Assembly (NCBI GenBank): GCA_035326425.1
Contig: DAOLFG010000004.1
Span: 76,581-140,580 of the forward strand
Reading direction: 5' to 3'
Source: CALKJU01 sp035326425
GTDB lineage: Bacteria > Pseudomonadota > Alphaproteobacteria > Geminicoccales > Geminicoccaceae
DNA: 64,000 nucleotides
The notes below the pieces were generated by a model. That model made no database searches, was not told the origin of the DNA, and was given only the letters and a program-made list of their open reading frames with translations. The number at the start of each line of letters is the position of its first letter. The first letter of the stretch is position 1. A program made the position numbers and the translations under genes. This document shows positions 36,668-43,504 of this stretch, piece after piece.

Positions 36668-38014
36668 TCATCGACTGATGCTTATCAACTCGTTTAGCAT
36701 CTCGTCGGTTGTAGTGATGATCCTGGCATTAGCGGAATAGGCGCGCTGGGTGACGATCATCTTGGTGAACTCGTCGGCGAGGTCGACATTGGCGGCCTCA
36801 AGCGCCGACGGCGTCACGGTGCCGGCACCGCCGGAGCCCGAGAAGCGCAGGTTGAACTCGCCGGAGGAGTCGGTCTGGGCGTAGATGTTGCCCGATCGGG
36901 GGTCGAGGGCCGACGGGTTGGCGAAGGTGGCGATGGGCAGCCGGTAGAGCTTGCGCTCCTCGCCATTGGTGAACGAGGCGATGACATAGCCGTCCTCGTC
37001 CAGGCTGACGCCGTTGAGCTCGCCGACCTCGGCGCCGTTCTGGGTGACGTAGGCGACGCTGGTGTCGCTGGCGAACTGGGTCAGCCCGTCGGTCGAGCCG
37101 ATCGAGCCGAAATCGAAGGTGACGGCGCTGTCCTCGGCACCGTCGAGGTCCAGCCAGTCGACGCCGATGGGATCGCCGGCCACGGCGCCCGCCGGATAGG
37201 CCGGCGTCAGCGAGGTCGAGGCCAGGCTGCCGTCGCCGCCGAAGGTCACCGTGCCGGTGGCGAGGAGCCCGTTCGGATGCTGGGCGGTCTCGACCGAGCC
37301 GGTGGGCGCGTAGATCTCGACCTGCCAGGTGTTGGCGGCCGGATCCTTGATGAACGCCATGGTGACGTTCTGCGGTCGCCCGAGCGTGTCGTAGACCTGG
37401 ACGTCGCGGAAGAACTGCGGCTGCACGCCCGACGTGCCGCCGCTGGCATTGTAGGCCGCCATGTCGCCCGCGGCATAGGCGCCCGCATGGGCCGTCTGGT
37501 CGGCGTTGAGGTTGGCGCCGATCTGGACGGTGGTAGTGGCGGCCGCCAGGCCGTTGATGATGCGGATGTTCACCGTCTCCAGCGAGTTGATGTCGACGAT
37601 CTGCTCGTCGGCATCGAGCGCCCAGCCCTGCAGGTACTGTCCGGAGGTGGTGCGCAGGTTGCCGAGATAGTCGGTGGAGAACGAGCCGGCGCGGGTATAG
37701 AGCTGCTCGCCGCCGCCGGTGGCCTCGCTGTTGACGACGAAGAAGCCGGAGCCCGAGATCGCGGCGTCGGTCGGCGAGGCGCTGCTCTGGATCAGCCCCT
37801 GGCTGCCGATGCTGTAGGAGCTGAACGAGCGCACGCCGCCCGGGCTGTAGGTCGCCGACGAGGGCTGGCGGGTGACGAGGCTGGCGAACTGCGCCTCCGC
37901 CCCCTTGTAGGCCGTGGTGTTCACGTTCGCGACGTTGTCCGAGATCATGCTCATCGACCGGCTCTGCGCCGAGAGGCCGGAGACGCCGGAGAACAGGGAG
38001 CCGAACAGGCTCAT
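36668..38014 (-). CDS. flgE: Flagellar hook protein FlgE
   Basis: A 448-residue hook subunit. The N-terminal rod-class motif is MSLFGSLFSGVSGLSAQSRSMSMISDNVANVNTTAYKGA, and the C-terminal partner EFTKMIVTQRAYSANARIITTTDEMLNELISI forms the coiled-coil core. The central region carries the hook-specific beta domains. It is the last gene of fliK-flgD-flgE and starts 44 bases after flgD. Two GATTC sites fitting the CcrM motif occur in that gap. Its length is within the normal range for alphaproteobacterial hook proteins. Confidence 0.93.
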   Translation of the reverse strand: MSLFGSLFSGVSGLSAQSRSMSMISDNVANVNTTAYKGAEAQFASLVTRQPSSATYSPGGVRSFSSYSIGSQGLIQSSASPTDAAISGSGFFVVNSEATGGGEQLYTRAGSFSTDYLGNLRTTSGQYLQGWALDADEQIVDINSLETVNIRIINGLAAATTTVQIGANLNADQTAHAGAYAAGDMAAYNASGGTSGVQPQFFRDVQVYDTLGRPQNVTMAFIKDPAANTWQVEIYAPTGSVETAQHPNGLLATGTVTFGGDGSLASTSLTPAYPAGAVAGDPIGVDWLDLDGAEDSAVTFDFGSIGSTDGLTQFASDTSVAYVTQNGAEVGELNGVSLDEDGYVIASFTNGEERKLYRLPIATFANPSALDPRSGNIYAQTDSSGEFNLRFSGSGGAGTVTPSALEAANVDLADEFTKMIVTQRAYSANARIITTTDEMLNELISISR

Positions 38015-38058
38015 GGCGGGATTCCTCGCTGCTCGAGATTCGGTTGGGGATGGCCGGC

Positions 38059-38730
38059 TCAGGTGGCCGCACCGGCGCGGCGGACGGCGGTGACGGCCTC
38101 GACAGGCACCTCGGTGCCGCCGACCGACAGCATCAGCCGCCCGTCGGCGGTGGTGACGCCGCCGACCAGGCCGCTGGCGGACGCCTCGACGGCGAGCGGC
38201 TCGCCGGCGGCGTCGAGCGCCGTCACCTCGATGCGGTAGATGCCGGCCGGCTTGCGGGCCCCGGAGCTGCCGTTGCCGTCCCAGACGAAGCTGTTGGCGC
38301 CGGCCGCACGGCCGCCCGCGGTCTCGCGCACGGTGTTGCCGTCGGCGTCGAGCACCCTGATGGCGACCTGGGTGGCGGCGCTCGGCAGGCTGTAGCCGAA
38401 GGTCGTCCCGCCCGTTCCGGCCAGGTAGCCGACGCGGGTGTCCAGCTCGACCGTGCTGTCGATGTACTGCAGGGCGGAAGTCTGGGCGCTCGACGAGACC
38501 GCCTCGATCAGCTTGTCGAGCTTGCTGTTGGTGTTGATGGCCTGCTCGACGGTGCTGAACTGCACGAGCTGCGTGGTGAACTGCGTCGCATCCATGGGCG
38601 ACAGTGGGTCCTGCTTCTCCAGCTGCTTGGTCAGGAGCTGGAGGAAATTGTCGAAGGTGTCGGCGAGCTTGGATCCGGCGGTCTGGCTCGCCGTGGTGGC
38701 CGTCGTGGCGGAGGAGGTCGCACCGATCAT
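38059..38730 (-). CDS. flgD: Flagellar hook assembly protein FlgD
   Basis: A 223-residue hook cap scaffold. The conserved N-terminal FlgD segment is DTFDNFLQLLTKQLEKQDPLSPMDATQFTTQLVQFSTVEQAINTN. The FlgD Ig-like and tudor domains follow, with FVWDGNGSSGARKPAGIYRIEVTALD. The ATG at 38730 is used because the frame upstream of it overlaps fliK. It lies 34 bases after the fliK stop and is followed by flgE. Confidence 0.92.
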   Translation of the reverse strand: MIGATSSATTATTASQTAGSKLADTFDNFLQLLTKQLEKQDPLSPMDATQFTTQLVQFSTVEQAINTNSKLDKLIEAVSSSAQTSALQYIDSTVELDTRVGYLAGTGGTTFGYSLPSAATQVAIRVLDADGNTVRETAGGRAAGANSFVWDGNGSSGARKPAGIYRIEVTALDAAGEPLAVEASASGLVGGVTTADGRLMLSVGGTEVPVEAVTAVRRAGAAT

Positions 38731-38764
38731 CTCATGCACCGATCGCTGAAGGGTGTCGAAGGGC

Positions 38765-40168
38765 TCAGACCTGGAGATCGAGCAGACGGCTCGACGGGGT
38801 GGTCGGGAGGGCAACGGCTGGCAGGTCCGCCGAGCGACCCGTCGCCGTCCACGACGACCGGGCCGGTTCGCGACGCTGCTGCGGCGTCTGGCCGTCGCGG
38901 CGGAGATCGAAGGTCAGCGCGTCGGGCGCCAGGTCGAGGCCGGCGGTTTCCAGGGCGCGCTCGAGCACCGAGGCGTCGCGCTGGATCAGATCGAGCGTCG
39001 AGGGCAGCTCGGCCGCGATGTGCGCCCGCGCATGTCCCTCGTCGTCCAGCTCGATCTCGATCTCGACCTCGCCGAGCTCCTCGGGGCTCAGCGAGACCAC
39101 CAGCGTCTCGCCGCCGGAGAGCCGGCGGCTGAGATGCACGGCGACCTGCGATGCCGGTGCCTCGGGCACATGGGATGGGGCGGCGTGGCCGGGCGTCGCG
39201 GCGACGTCGCCGTCGCTGCCGGCGGCCGGCAGCGTCTCGCCGCCCGGCATCGGCAGCGCGGCATCGGTCGAGCGTGCCACGTCGGCCGCCGGAGCCGTCA
39301 CCTCCGCCCGGGCGGCCGGCAGCTCTGCCCGGTCCGTGGGAGCGCCGTTGGTGGCGGCGGGCCGCTCGACCCTCGGGGACCCGGCGGCAGTCGAGGTCGA
39401 GCCGGTCGGACCATCGGCCGGCGTCGCCTCGACGGCACGCCGCTCGACGGATCGCGGCCGCCGGGCACCGCTGGCGGCGGGGGGCCTGGCAGTCTCCGCC
39501 TCCTCGGGGGCGGCGGCGGGCTCGACGCTGGACTCCAGGGCCGCCACCGGCCCCGAGGCCGCCGTCATAGCGCCGTCCCGCGTCGAGGCCGGCTCGGCCG
39601 TCGACGAGGGCATGGCCGCTCCGGCCACCTCCGCGGACTCGCTCGGCGTGGCGCCGGCTGCCGGCACCGTCGTCGCGGGCTGTACCGACGCCTCGACCAC
39701 CTCGCGTGTCGGGACCGGCACCGACACCCGGATCGGAGCCGGCTGCGCGGCATCGGCCGGGAGCGCCCCGGCCCCCGGAACGGCCGCGGCCGAGGTCGCC
39801 GCGGGCGCGGCCTCCGCGGTCGGCGCATCGTTGTCCCGCGCGGGCGCCGGGTCGGACAGCACGACCACCATCGCGCCGGCGAGCGCCAGGGCAGACACGG
39901 CACCATCGACGGGAGCCGCCTGCTCCGGGCCGGTGGGCTCGTCGGCCTCCGCCGCGCTCGCCTCCGTCGTCTTCGCCACTGCCGCGGCATGCGGCTTTGC
40001 CGCCATCGGCCGGACGCCGCCCACCGGGCTCGCCACGGCTTCCGCGGGCATGGCGGCCGCGGCATCGACGCCCAGCCCCATCAGGAGCTCGGCGAAGCCT
40101 CCGGGCATGGCGGCGGCAAGGCCGCCCGAAAGCGGCAAGGACGAGGTCTGGGGGGCCGATACCTGCAT
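38765..40168 (-). CDS. fliK: Flagellar hook-length control protein FliK
   Basis: A 467-residue secreted molecular ruler. The first two thirds are low-complexity, rich in Ala, Pro, Thr and Glu, as in FliK. The C-terminal Flg_hook domain is clear: LSPEELGEVEIEIELDDEGHARAHIAAELPSTLDLIQRDASVLERALETAGL. It heads the fliK-flgD-flgE operon. The ATG at 40168 lies only about two bases after the predicted sigma-54 transcription start, so either the transcript is leaderless or translation begins at a later codon such as the ATG at 40108. Confidence 0.88.
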   Translation of the reverse strand: MQVSAPQTSSLPLSGGLAAAMPGGFAELLMGLGVDAAAAMPAEAVASPVGGVRPMAAKPHAAAVAKTTEASAAEADEPTGPEQAAPVDGAVSALALAGAMVVVLSDPAPARDNDAPTAEAAPAATSAAAVPGAGALPADAAQPAPIRVSVPVPTREVVEASVQPATTVPAAGATPSESAEVAGAAMPSSTAEPASTRDGAMTAASGPVAALESSVEPAAAPEEAETARPPAASGARRPRSVERRAVEATPADGPTGSTSTAAGSPRVERPAATNGAPTDRAELPAARAEVTAPAADVARSTDAALPMPGGETLPAAGSDGDVAATPGHAAPSHVPEAPASQVAVHLSRRLSGGETLVVSLSPEELGEVEIEIELDDEGHARAHIAAELPSTLDLIQRDASVLERALETAGLDLAPDALTFDLRRDGQTPQQRREPARSSWTATGRSADLPAVALPTTPSSRLLDLQV

Positions 40169-40180
40169 GGCCCCACCGAA

Positions 40181-40196
40181 TGCAACGGCGATGCCA
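40181..40196 (-). promoter_or_regulatory. Sigma-54 promoter of fliK-flgD-flgE
   Basis: The minus strand reads TGGCATCGCCGTTGCA. This is the sigma-54 pattern TGGCAC-N5-TTGC with one mismatch (T for the final C of the -24 block) and correct GG-to-GC spacing. Transcription would start near 40170. Hook genes in Caulobacter are known sigma-54/FlbD targets, and flbD is in this window. Confidence 0.7.
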
Positions 40197-40252
40197 ACTG
40201 CAGAATCATAACTGGATCAATGAGTTGGCATGATGCCGGCCGGTGCCGCCAC

Positions 40253-40267
40253 CGGCAAATCTTGCCG
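40253..40267. promoter_or_regulatory. Candidate FlbD enhancer palindrome
   Basis: CGGCAA and TTGCCG flank ATC in a perfect inverted repeat centred about 90 bases upstream of the predicted sigma-54 start. That distance and the palindromic form fit an enhancer (ftr-like) site for FlbD. The identity of the bound protein is inferred. Confidence 0.45.
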
Positions 40268-40269
40268 CC

Positions 40270-40292
40270 CACCCGGCAGGAACGGCCGGGTG
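40270..40292 (-). terminator. Hairpin directly after dksA
   Basis: CACCCGGC (40270-40277) and GCCGGGTG (40285-40292) form a perfect 8-bp stem around AGGAACG, two bases beyond the dksA stop. There is no T-run in the dksA direction, so termination would be weak or Rho-assisted. Confidence 0.4.
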
Positions 40293-40294
40293 TT

Positions 40295-40711
40295 CTAGTC
40301 CTCGCGGTAGGTCTTCTCGCGCCGTTCGTGACGCTGCTGGGCCTCGATGCTCAAGGTCGCGATCGGCCGCGCCTCCAGCCGTTTCAGGCCGATCGGCTCC
40401 TGGGTCTCCTCGCAATAGCCATAGGAGCCGTCCTCGATGCGCCTGAGCGCGGCGTCGATCTTGCTCAGCAGCTTGCGCTCGCGGTCGCGCGTCCGGAGCT
40501 GGAAGTTGCGCGCCATCTCGGCCGACGCCCAGTCGGTCGCGTCCGGCAGCCGCGTATCCTCTTCCTTGAGCTGCTGCAGTGTCAGGTCGGAACCGCGAAG
40601 TATGTCCTCGCGCCAGGAAGTCAATTTGCGTCGGAAATACTCGATCTGGCGCGGATTCATGTAGGGCTCGTCCTCGGTAGGGCGATATTCCTCCACCATT
40701 ACCTCCGACAT
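40295..40711 (-). CDS. dksA: RNA polymerase-binding transcription factor DksA
   Basis: A 138-residue DksA/TraR protein that works with ppGpp on RNA polymerase. NPRQIEYFRRKLTSWREDIL begins the coiled-coil, the tip includes DATDWASAEMARNFQLRTRDRERKL, and IEDGSYGYCEETQEPIGLKRLEARPIATLSIEAQQRH is the globular end. Three of the four zinc cysteines of the Escherichia coli protein are absent here (only YGYC remains), as is common in Alphaproteobacteria. The ATG at 40711 has a strong AGGAGGG site. It lies upstream of fliK on the same strand. Confidence 0.9.
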   Translation of the reverse strand: MSEVMVEEYRPTEDEPYMNPRQIEYFRRKLTSWREDILRGSDLTLQQLKEEDTRLPDATDWASAEMARNFQLRTRDRERKLLSKIDAALRRIEDGSYGYCEETQEPIGLKRLEARPIATLSIEAQQRHERREKTYRED

Positions 40712-40789
40712 GAACCCTCCTGGCCGAAAAACAACGCAGGCCCCGACAGGTCGGGACCGCCACGATCCGGCTGGCCCTCGCCGACGCCG

Positions 40790-40812
40790 GCGTGCATACC
40801 CCAAGCGTGCAT
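40790..40812. repeat. Direct repeat GCGTGCAT upstream of dksA
   Basis: GCGTGCAT occurs at 40790-40797 and again at 40805-40812, a 15-base period, about 80-100 bases upstream of the dksA start. A small inverted repeat, CCCGAC-AG-GTCGGG at 40742-40755, lies nearer the start and could form a leader hairpin. Function unknown. Confidence 0.4.
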
Positions 40813-40897
40813 CGCCGCGCAACCGCAAGCTTTCGCTTGACGGCGCACTAACCTACTACAATGCAACGGCTTTCATCATCGGGCGCGACGGCGGGGC

Positions 40898-41665
40898 TCA
40901 GCCATGCCCCGCAGCACAGTCGGAGCGCCGCGGAATCGCCAGGCGATCCAGTCGGGCGGCCATCGCATCGTAGAGCAGCAGCGTGCCCGACAGCGAGCCC
41001 GCTCCGCCCAGCAGCTCCTTGACCACCTCCACCACCTGCAGGCAGCCGACCACCCCGGCCGCCGGGCCCAGCACGCCGCCCTGGGCGCAGGACGGCAGCG
41101 CCCGTGTCGACGGCTCCTCGGGAAACAGGCAGCGCAGGCACGGGTGCGGGGCGCCGAGGTGCGGCTTGAAGGTCGTGAGCTGGCCGTCCACGCCCTGCAC
41201 CGAGGCGCTGACCAGCGTGCGGCCCAGCCGCAGGCAGGCATCCTGCACCGCCGCCCGCGTGGCGAAGCTGTCGCTGCCGTCGGCGACGATGTCGTAGCCC
41301 TCGACCAGATCCGCGGCGTTGGCGGCACCGAGCCGGACGAGATGCGGCACGACCCGGCAGTCGGGCGCCAGCCCGGCCAGCCTCGCCCGCGCGCTCTCGA
41401 CCTTCGGCTGCCCGATGCCGTCGAGGCCGTGCAGGACCTGGCGGTGCAGGTTCGACGCCTCGACGACATCGTCGTCGACGACGCCCAGGACGCCGATGCC
41501 GGCGGCGGCGAGATAGAGCAGCAGCGGCGAGCCCAGCCCGCCGGCGCCGATCACCAGCACGCGCGCCCGCAGCAGCCGCGCCTGGCCGATTCCGCCGATC
41601 TCCGGCAGCACGATGTGGCGGGCATAGCGCCGCACCTGCTCGTCGCTCAGCTCGATCCCGCTCAT
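40898..41665 (-). CDS. moeB: MoeB/ThiF-type sulfur-carrier adenylyltransferase
   Basis: A 255-residue E1-like enzyme that adenylates the C-terminal Gly-Gly of MoaD or ThiS. The nucleotide-binding VLVIGAGGLGSPLLLYLAAAG is followed by VDDDVVEASNLHRQVLH and the adenylation site DIVADGSDSFATR. The first zinc pair is present in PCLRCLFPE and the target-loop cysteine region is near PSCAQGGVLGP. The C-terminal CxxC of MoeB is not seen; the end reads RRSDCAAGHG. It lies within the flagellar island, divergent from fhlB, and is probably unrelated to motility. Confidence 0.82.
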   Translation of the reverse strand: MSGIELSDEQVRRYARHIVLPEIGGIGQARLLRARVLVIGAGGLGSPLLLYLAAAGIGVLGVVDDDVVEASNLHRQVLHGLDGIGQPKVESARARLAGLAPDCRVVPHLVRLGAANAADLVEGYDIVADGSDSFATRAAVQDACLRLGRTLVSASVQGVDGQLTTFKPHLGAPHPCLRCLFPEEPSTRALPSCAQGGVLGPAAGVVGCLQVVEVVKELLGGAGSLSGTLLLYDAMAARLDRLAIPRRSDCAAGHG

Positions 41666-41699
41666 CGCTGCCCCTTCCAGGCGTGCCGGGTGCCGGCCG

Positions 41700-41714
41700 T
41701 CAACGCTCCGTTAA
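41700..41714 (+). promoter_or_regulatory. CtrA-like box upstream of fhlB-fliO-fliP
   Basis: TCAACGCTCCGTTAA reads TCAA-N7-TTAA and continues CCAT, as in many CtrA half-sites (TTAACCAT). It has one mismatch in the first half and lies 53-67 bases before the fhlB GTG. It matches the boxes before fliF and sciP in spacing and position. Confidence 0.6.
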
Positions 41715-41766
41715 CCATCGGCCTCCATGCTCGCCGCTGCCGGCAATACGGCGAGCGGAACTGCCA

Positions 41767-42081
41767 GTGATCGAGCATCGGCACAAGCCAGTCGCGATAG
41801 CCCTCCGCCACGAGCGGGTGGACGGGCCGCCGCCGGTGGTCGTGGCGAAGGGCCAGGGCCGGATCGCCGAGCACATCCTCGGTCTCGCGCACGCGCACGG
41901 CATCGAGGTCCGCGAGGACGCCGACCTCGTGCAGGTCCTGGAGAAACTGGAGGTCGGCAGCAGCATACCGCCGCTGGCCTTCGCCGCGGTCGCGGAGATC
42001 CTGGCCTGTCTCTACCGGCGCAACGCCGAGCTGGCGGCAGCCCACGGCAACAACCGACGTCCGGCGCCCGCCGGCGAATGA
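41767..42081 (+). CDS. fhlB: FhlB: FlhB cytoplasmic-domain-like export switch protein
   Basis: A 104-residue soluble protein matching the post-cleavage cytoplasmic domain of FlhB/YscU: RHKPVAIALRHERVDGPPPVVVAKGQGRIAEHILGLAHAHGIEVREDADL, then SIPPLAFAAVAEILACLY. The membrane helices and the self-cleaving NPTH motif of FlhB are missing, which defines FhlB. FhlB can partly stand in for the FlhB C-terminal domain in substrate switching. The start is a GTG at 41767. It is the first gene of the plus-strand fliO-fliP operon. Confidence 0.78.
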   Translation: MIEHRHKPVAIALRHERVDGPPPVVVAKGQGRIAEHILGLAHAHGIEVREDADLVQVLEKLEVGSSIPPLAFAAVAEILACLYRRNAELAAAHGNNRRPAPAGE

Positions 42082-42431
42082 GCATGGATGCGACGATGCA
42101 GCGACCTTCCATCGACGAGCCGATCGCACAGCAGGCCTCCGGGCTGGCCGCCGTCATCGCCGCCGCCGAGGCGCGGGCCGCCGCCGGCGATGCCGTCGAC
42201 CTCGCCGGCCTCGCCACGCTGATCGACCAGCTGGCCAGCCGGACGGCGTCGGCCGATGCCGAGAGCCGGCGCAAGGCCAGGGCCTCGCTGATGGCGCTGC
42301 TGGCGGGCGCCTCCTCGCTCGTCGACACGCTCGACCGCCAGTCGGACGAGCTGCGCGGCCAGCTCGTGACGATGCGCCGCGGACGCACCGCCGGCCGGGC
42401 CTATCGCAGCTCCGCCAGCCTTCAACGATGA
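42078..42431 (+). CDS. Helical flagellar-operon protein of unknown function
   Basis: A 117-residue, almost entirely helical protein, Ala/Glu/Arg-rich, with QASGLAAVIAAAEARAAAG and a C-terminal MALLAGASSLVDTLDRQSDELRGQLVTMRRGR. The shape and length resemble small flagellar export chaperones (FlgN/FliT class), but no diagnostic motif is visible. The ATG overlaps the fhlB stop (ATGA), and its own stop overlaps the fliO ATG. It is therefore cotranslated with export components. Confidence 0.55.
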   Translation: MSMDATMQRPSIDEPIAQQASGLAAVIAAAEARAAAGDAVDLAGLATLIDQLASRTASADAESRRKARASLMALLAGASSLVDTLDRQSDELRGQLVTMRRGRTAGRAYRSSASLQR

Positions 42432-42724
42432 GCGCCACGCCCGACTATCTCCAGGCGGTGCTGGCCCTGGCCTTCGTGCTGGGCCTGCTGCTGGTGGCGG
42501 CGGCGGCCCTGTCGCGCTGGCGCGGCCGGCTGCCTGGGCTCGCCGCCGGCGGGCGCCTCGGCATCGTCGAGACCCGCGGCCTGGACCAGCGCAACCGGCT
42601 GGTGCTGATCCGCTGGGACGGGGCCGAGCACCTGCTGCTGGTCGGGCAAGGCACCTCCCGGGTGATCGCATCGAAGCCGGCGGAGCCGCTCGCCGAGGCA
42701 CCGGAACAGATGGTGGAAGCATGA
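42428..42724 (+). CDS. fliO: Flagellar biosynthesis protein FliO
   Basis: A 98-residue single-pass membrane protein that helps assemble FliP. One hydrophobic helix (AVLALAFVLGLLLVAAAALS, residues 10-29) is followed by a cytoplasmic beta-rich tail with LGIVETRGLDQRNRLVLIRWDGAEHLLLVG, the FliO signature. It is coupled by ATGA overlaps to both neighbours. Confidence 0.88.
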   Translation: MSATPDYLQAVLALAFVLGLLLVAAAALSRWRGRLPGLAAGGRLGIVETRGLDQRNRLVLIRWDGAEHLLLVGQGTSRVIASKPAEPLAEAPEQMVEA

Positions 42725-43455
42725 TGCGGCGCGCGGGCTGTTGGCTCCTCGTCTCGACCGCCCTGCTGGCGGCCGGTCCGGCGGCGGCGCAGTCGATCAG
42801 CCTCGACCTCGGCTCCGGCGGCGTCACCGGCCAGATCGTCAGGCTGGTGCTGCTGCTCACCGTGCTGAGCCTGGCGCCCTCCATCCTGGTGATGGTCACC
42901 TCGTTCACCCGCATCGTCATCGTGCTGTCGTTCCTGCGCACCGCCATCGGCCTGCAGCAGACACCGCCCAACGCCGTTCTGGTGAGCCTGGCCCTCTTCC
43001 TCACCGCCTTCGTCATGGCGCCGACGCTGGAGACCAGCTGGCGCGACGGCATCAAGCCGCTGATCGAGGAGTCGATCGACGAGGCCACGGCGCTGGAGAA
43101 GGCCAGCGCACCCTTGCGCGGATTCATGCTGCAGCAAGTGCGCGGCAAGGATCTGGAGCTGTTCGTCGACCTCTCCGGCATCGAGCCTCCCGAGCAGGTC
43201 GAGGCGATGCCGCTGCGCGTGCTGGTGCCGGCCTTCATGATCAGCGAGCTGCGCCGCGCCTTCGAGATCGGCTTCCTGATCTTCGTGCCCTTCCTGATCA
43301 TCGACATGGTGGTGGCGGCGATCCTGATGTCGCTCGGCATGATGATGCTGCCGCCGGTGATGATCTCCCTGCCCTTCAAGCTGATCTTCTTCGTGCTGGT
43401 CGACGGCTGGTTCCTCGTCGTCGGCAGCCTGGTGCAGAGCTTCTCCACCGGCTGA
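42721..43455 (+). CDS. fliP: Flagellar export gate protein FliP
   Basis: A 244-residue export-gate protein with a cleavable signal sequence (GCWLLVSTALLAAGPAAAQ). The family hallmarks are SILVMVTSFTRIVIVLSFLRTAIGLQQTPPNAVLVSLALFLTAFVM and PAFMISELRRAFEIGFLIFVPFLIIDMVVAAILMSLGMMMLPP. Five of these receptors form the gate pore with FliQ and FliR, which are not in the window. It ends the plus-strand flagellar operon. Confidence 0.95.
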   Translation: MMRRAGCWLLVSTALLAAGPAAAQSISLDLGSGGVTGQIVRLVLLLTVLSLAPSILVMVTSFTRIVIVLSFLRTAIGLQQTPPNAVLVSLALFLTAFVMAPTLETSWRDGIKPLIEESIDEATALEKASAPLRGFMLQQVRGKDLELFVDLSGIEPPEQVEAMPLRVLVPAFMISELRRAFEIGFLIFVPFLIIDMVVAAILMSLGMMMLPPVMISLPFKLIFFVLVDGWFLVVGSLVQSFSTG

Positions 43456-43504
43456 CGCGGCCGGCCCGGCGCGCTAGATGCTGTCCCATCAGGGAGGCAG
43501 GGCC

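Noticed and set aside
40846..40875. Plus-strand TTGACG followed by TACAAT as an antisense promoter
   Set aside because: The spacer is only 14 bases and nothing useful lies downstream in that direction.
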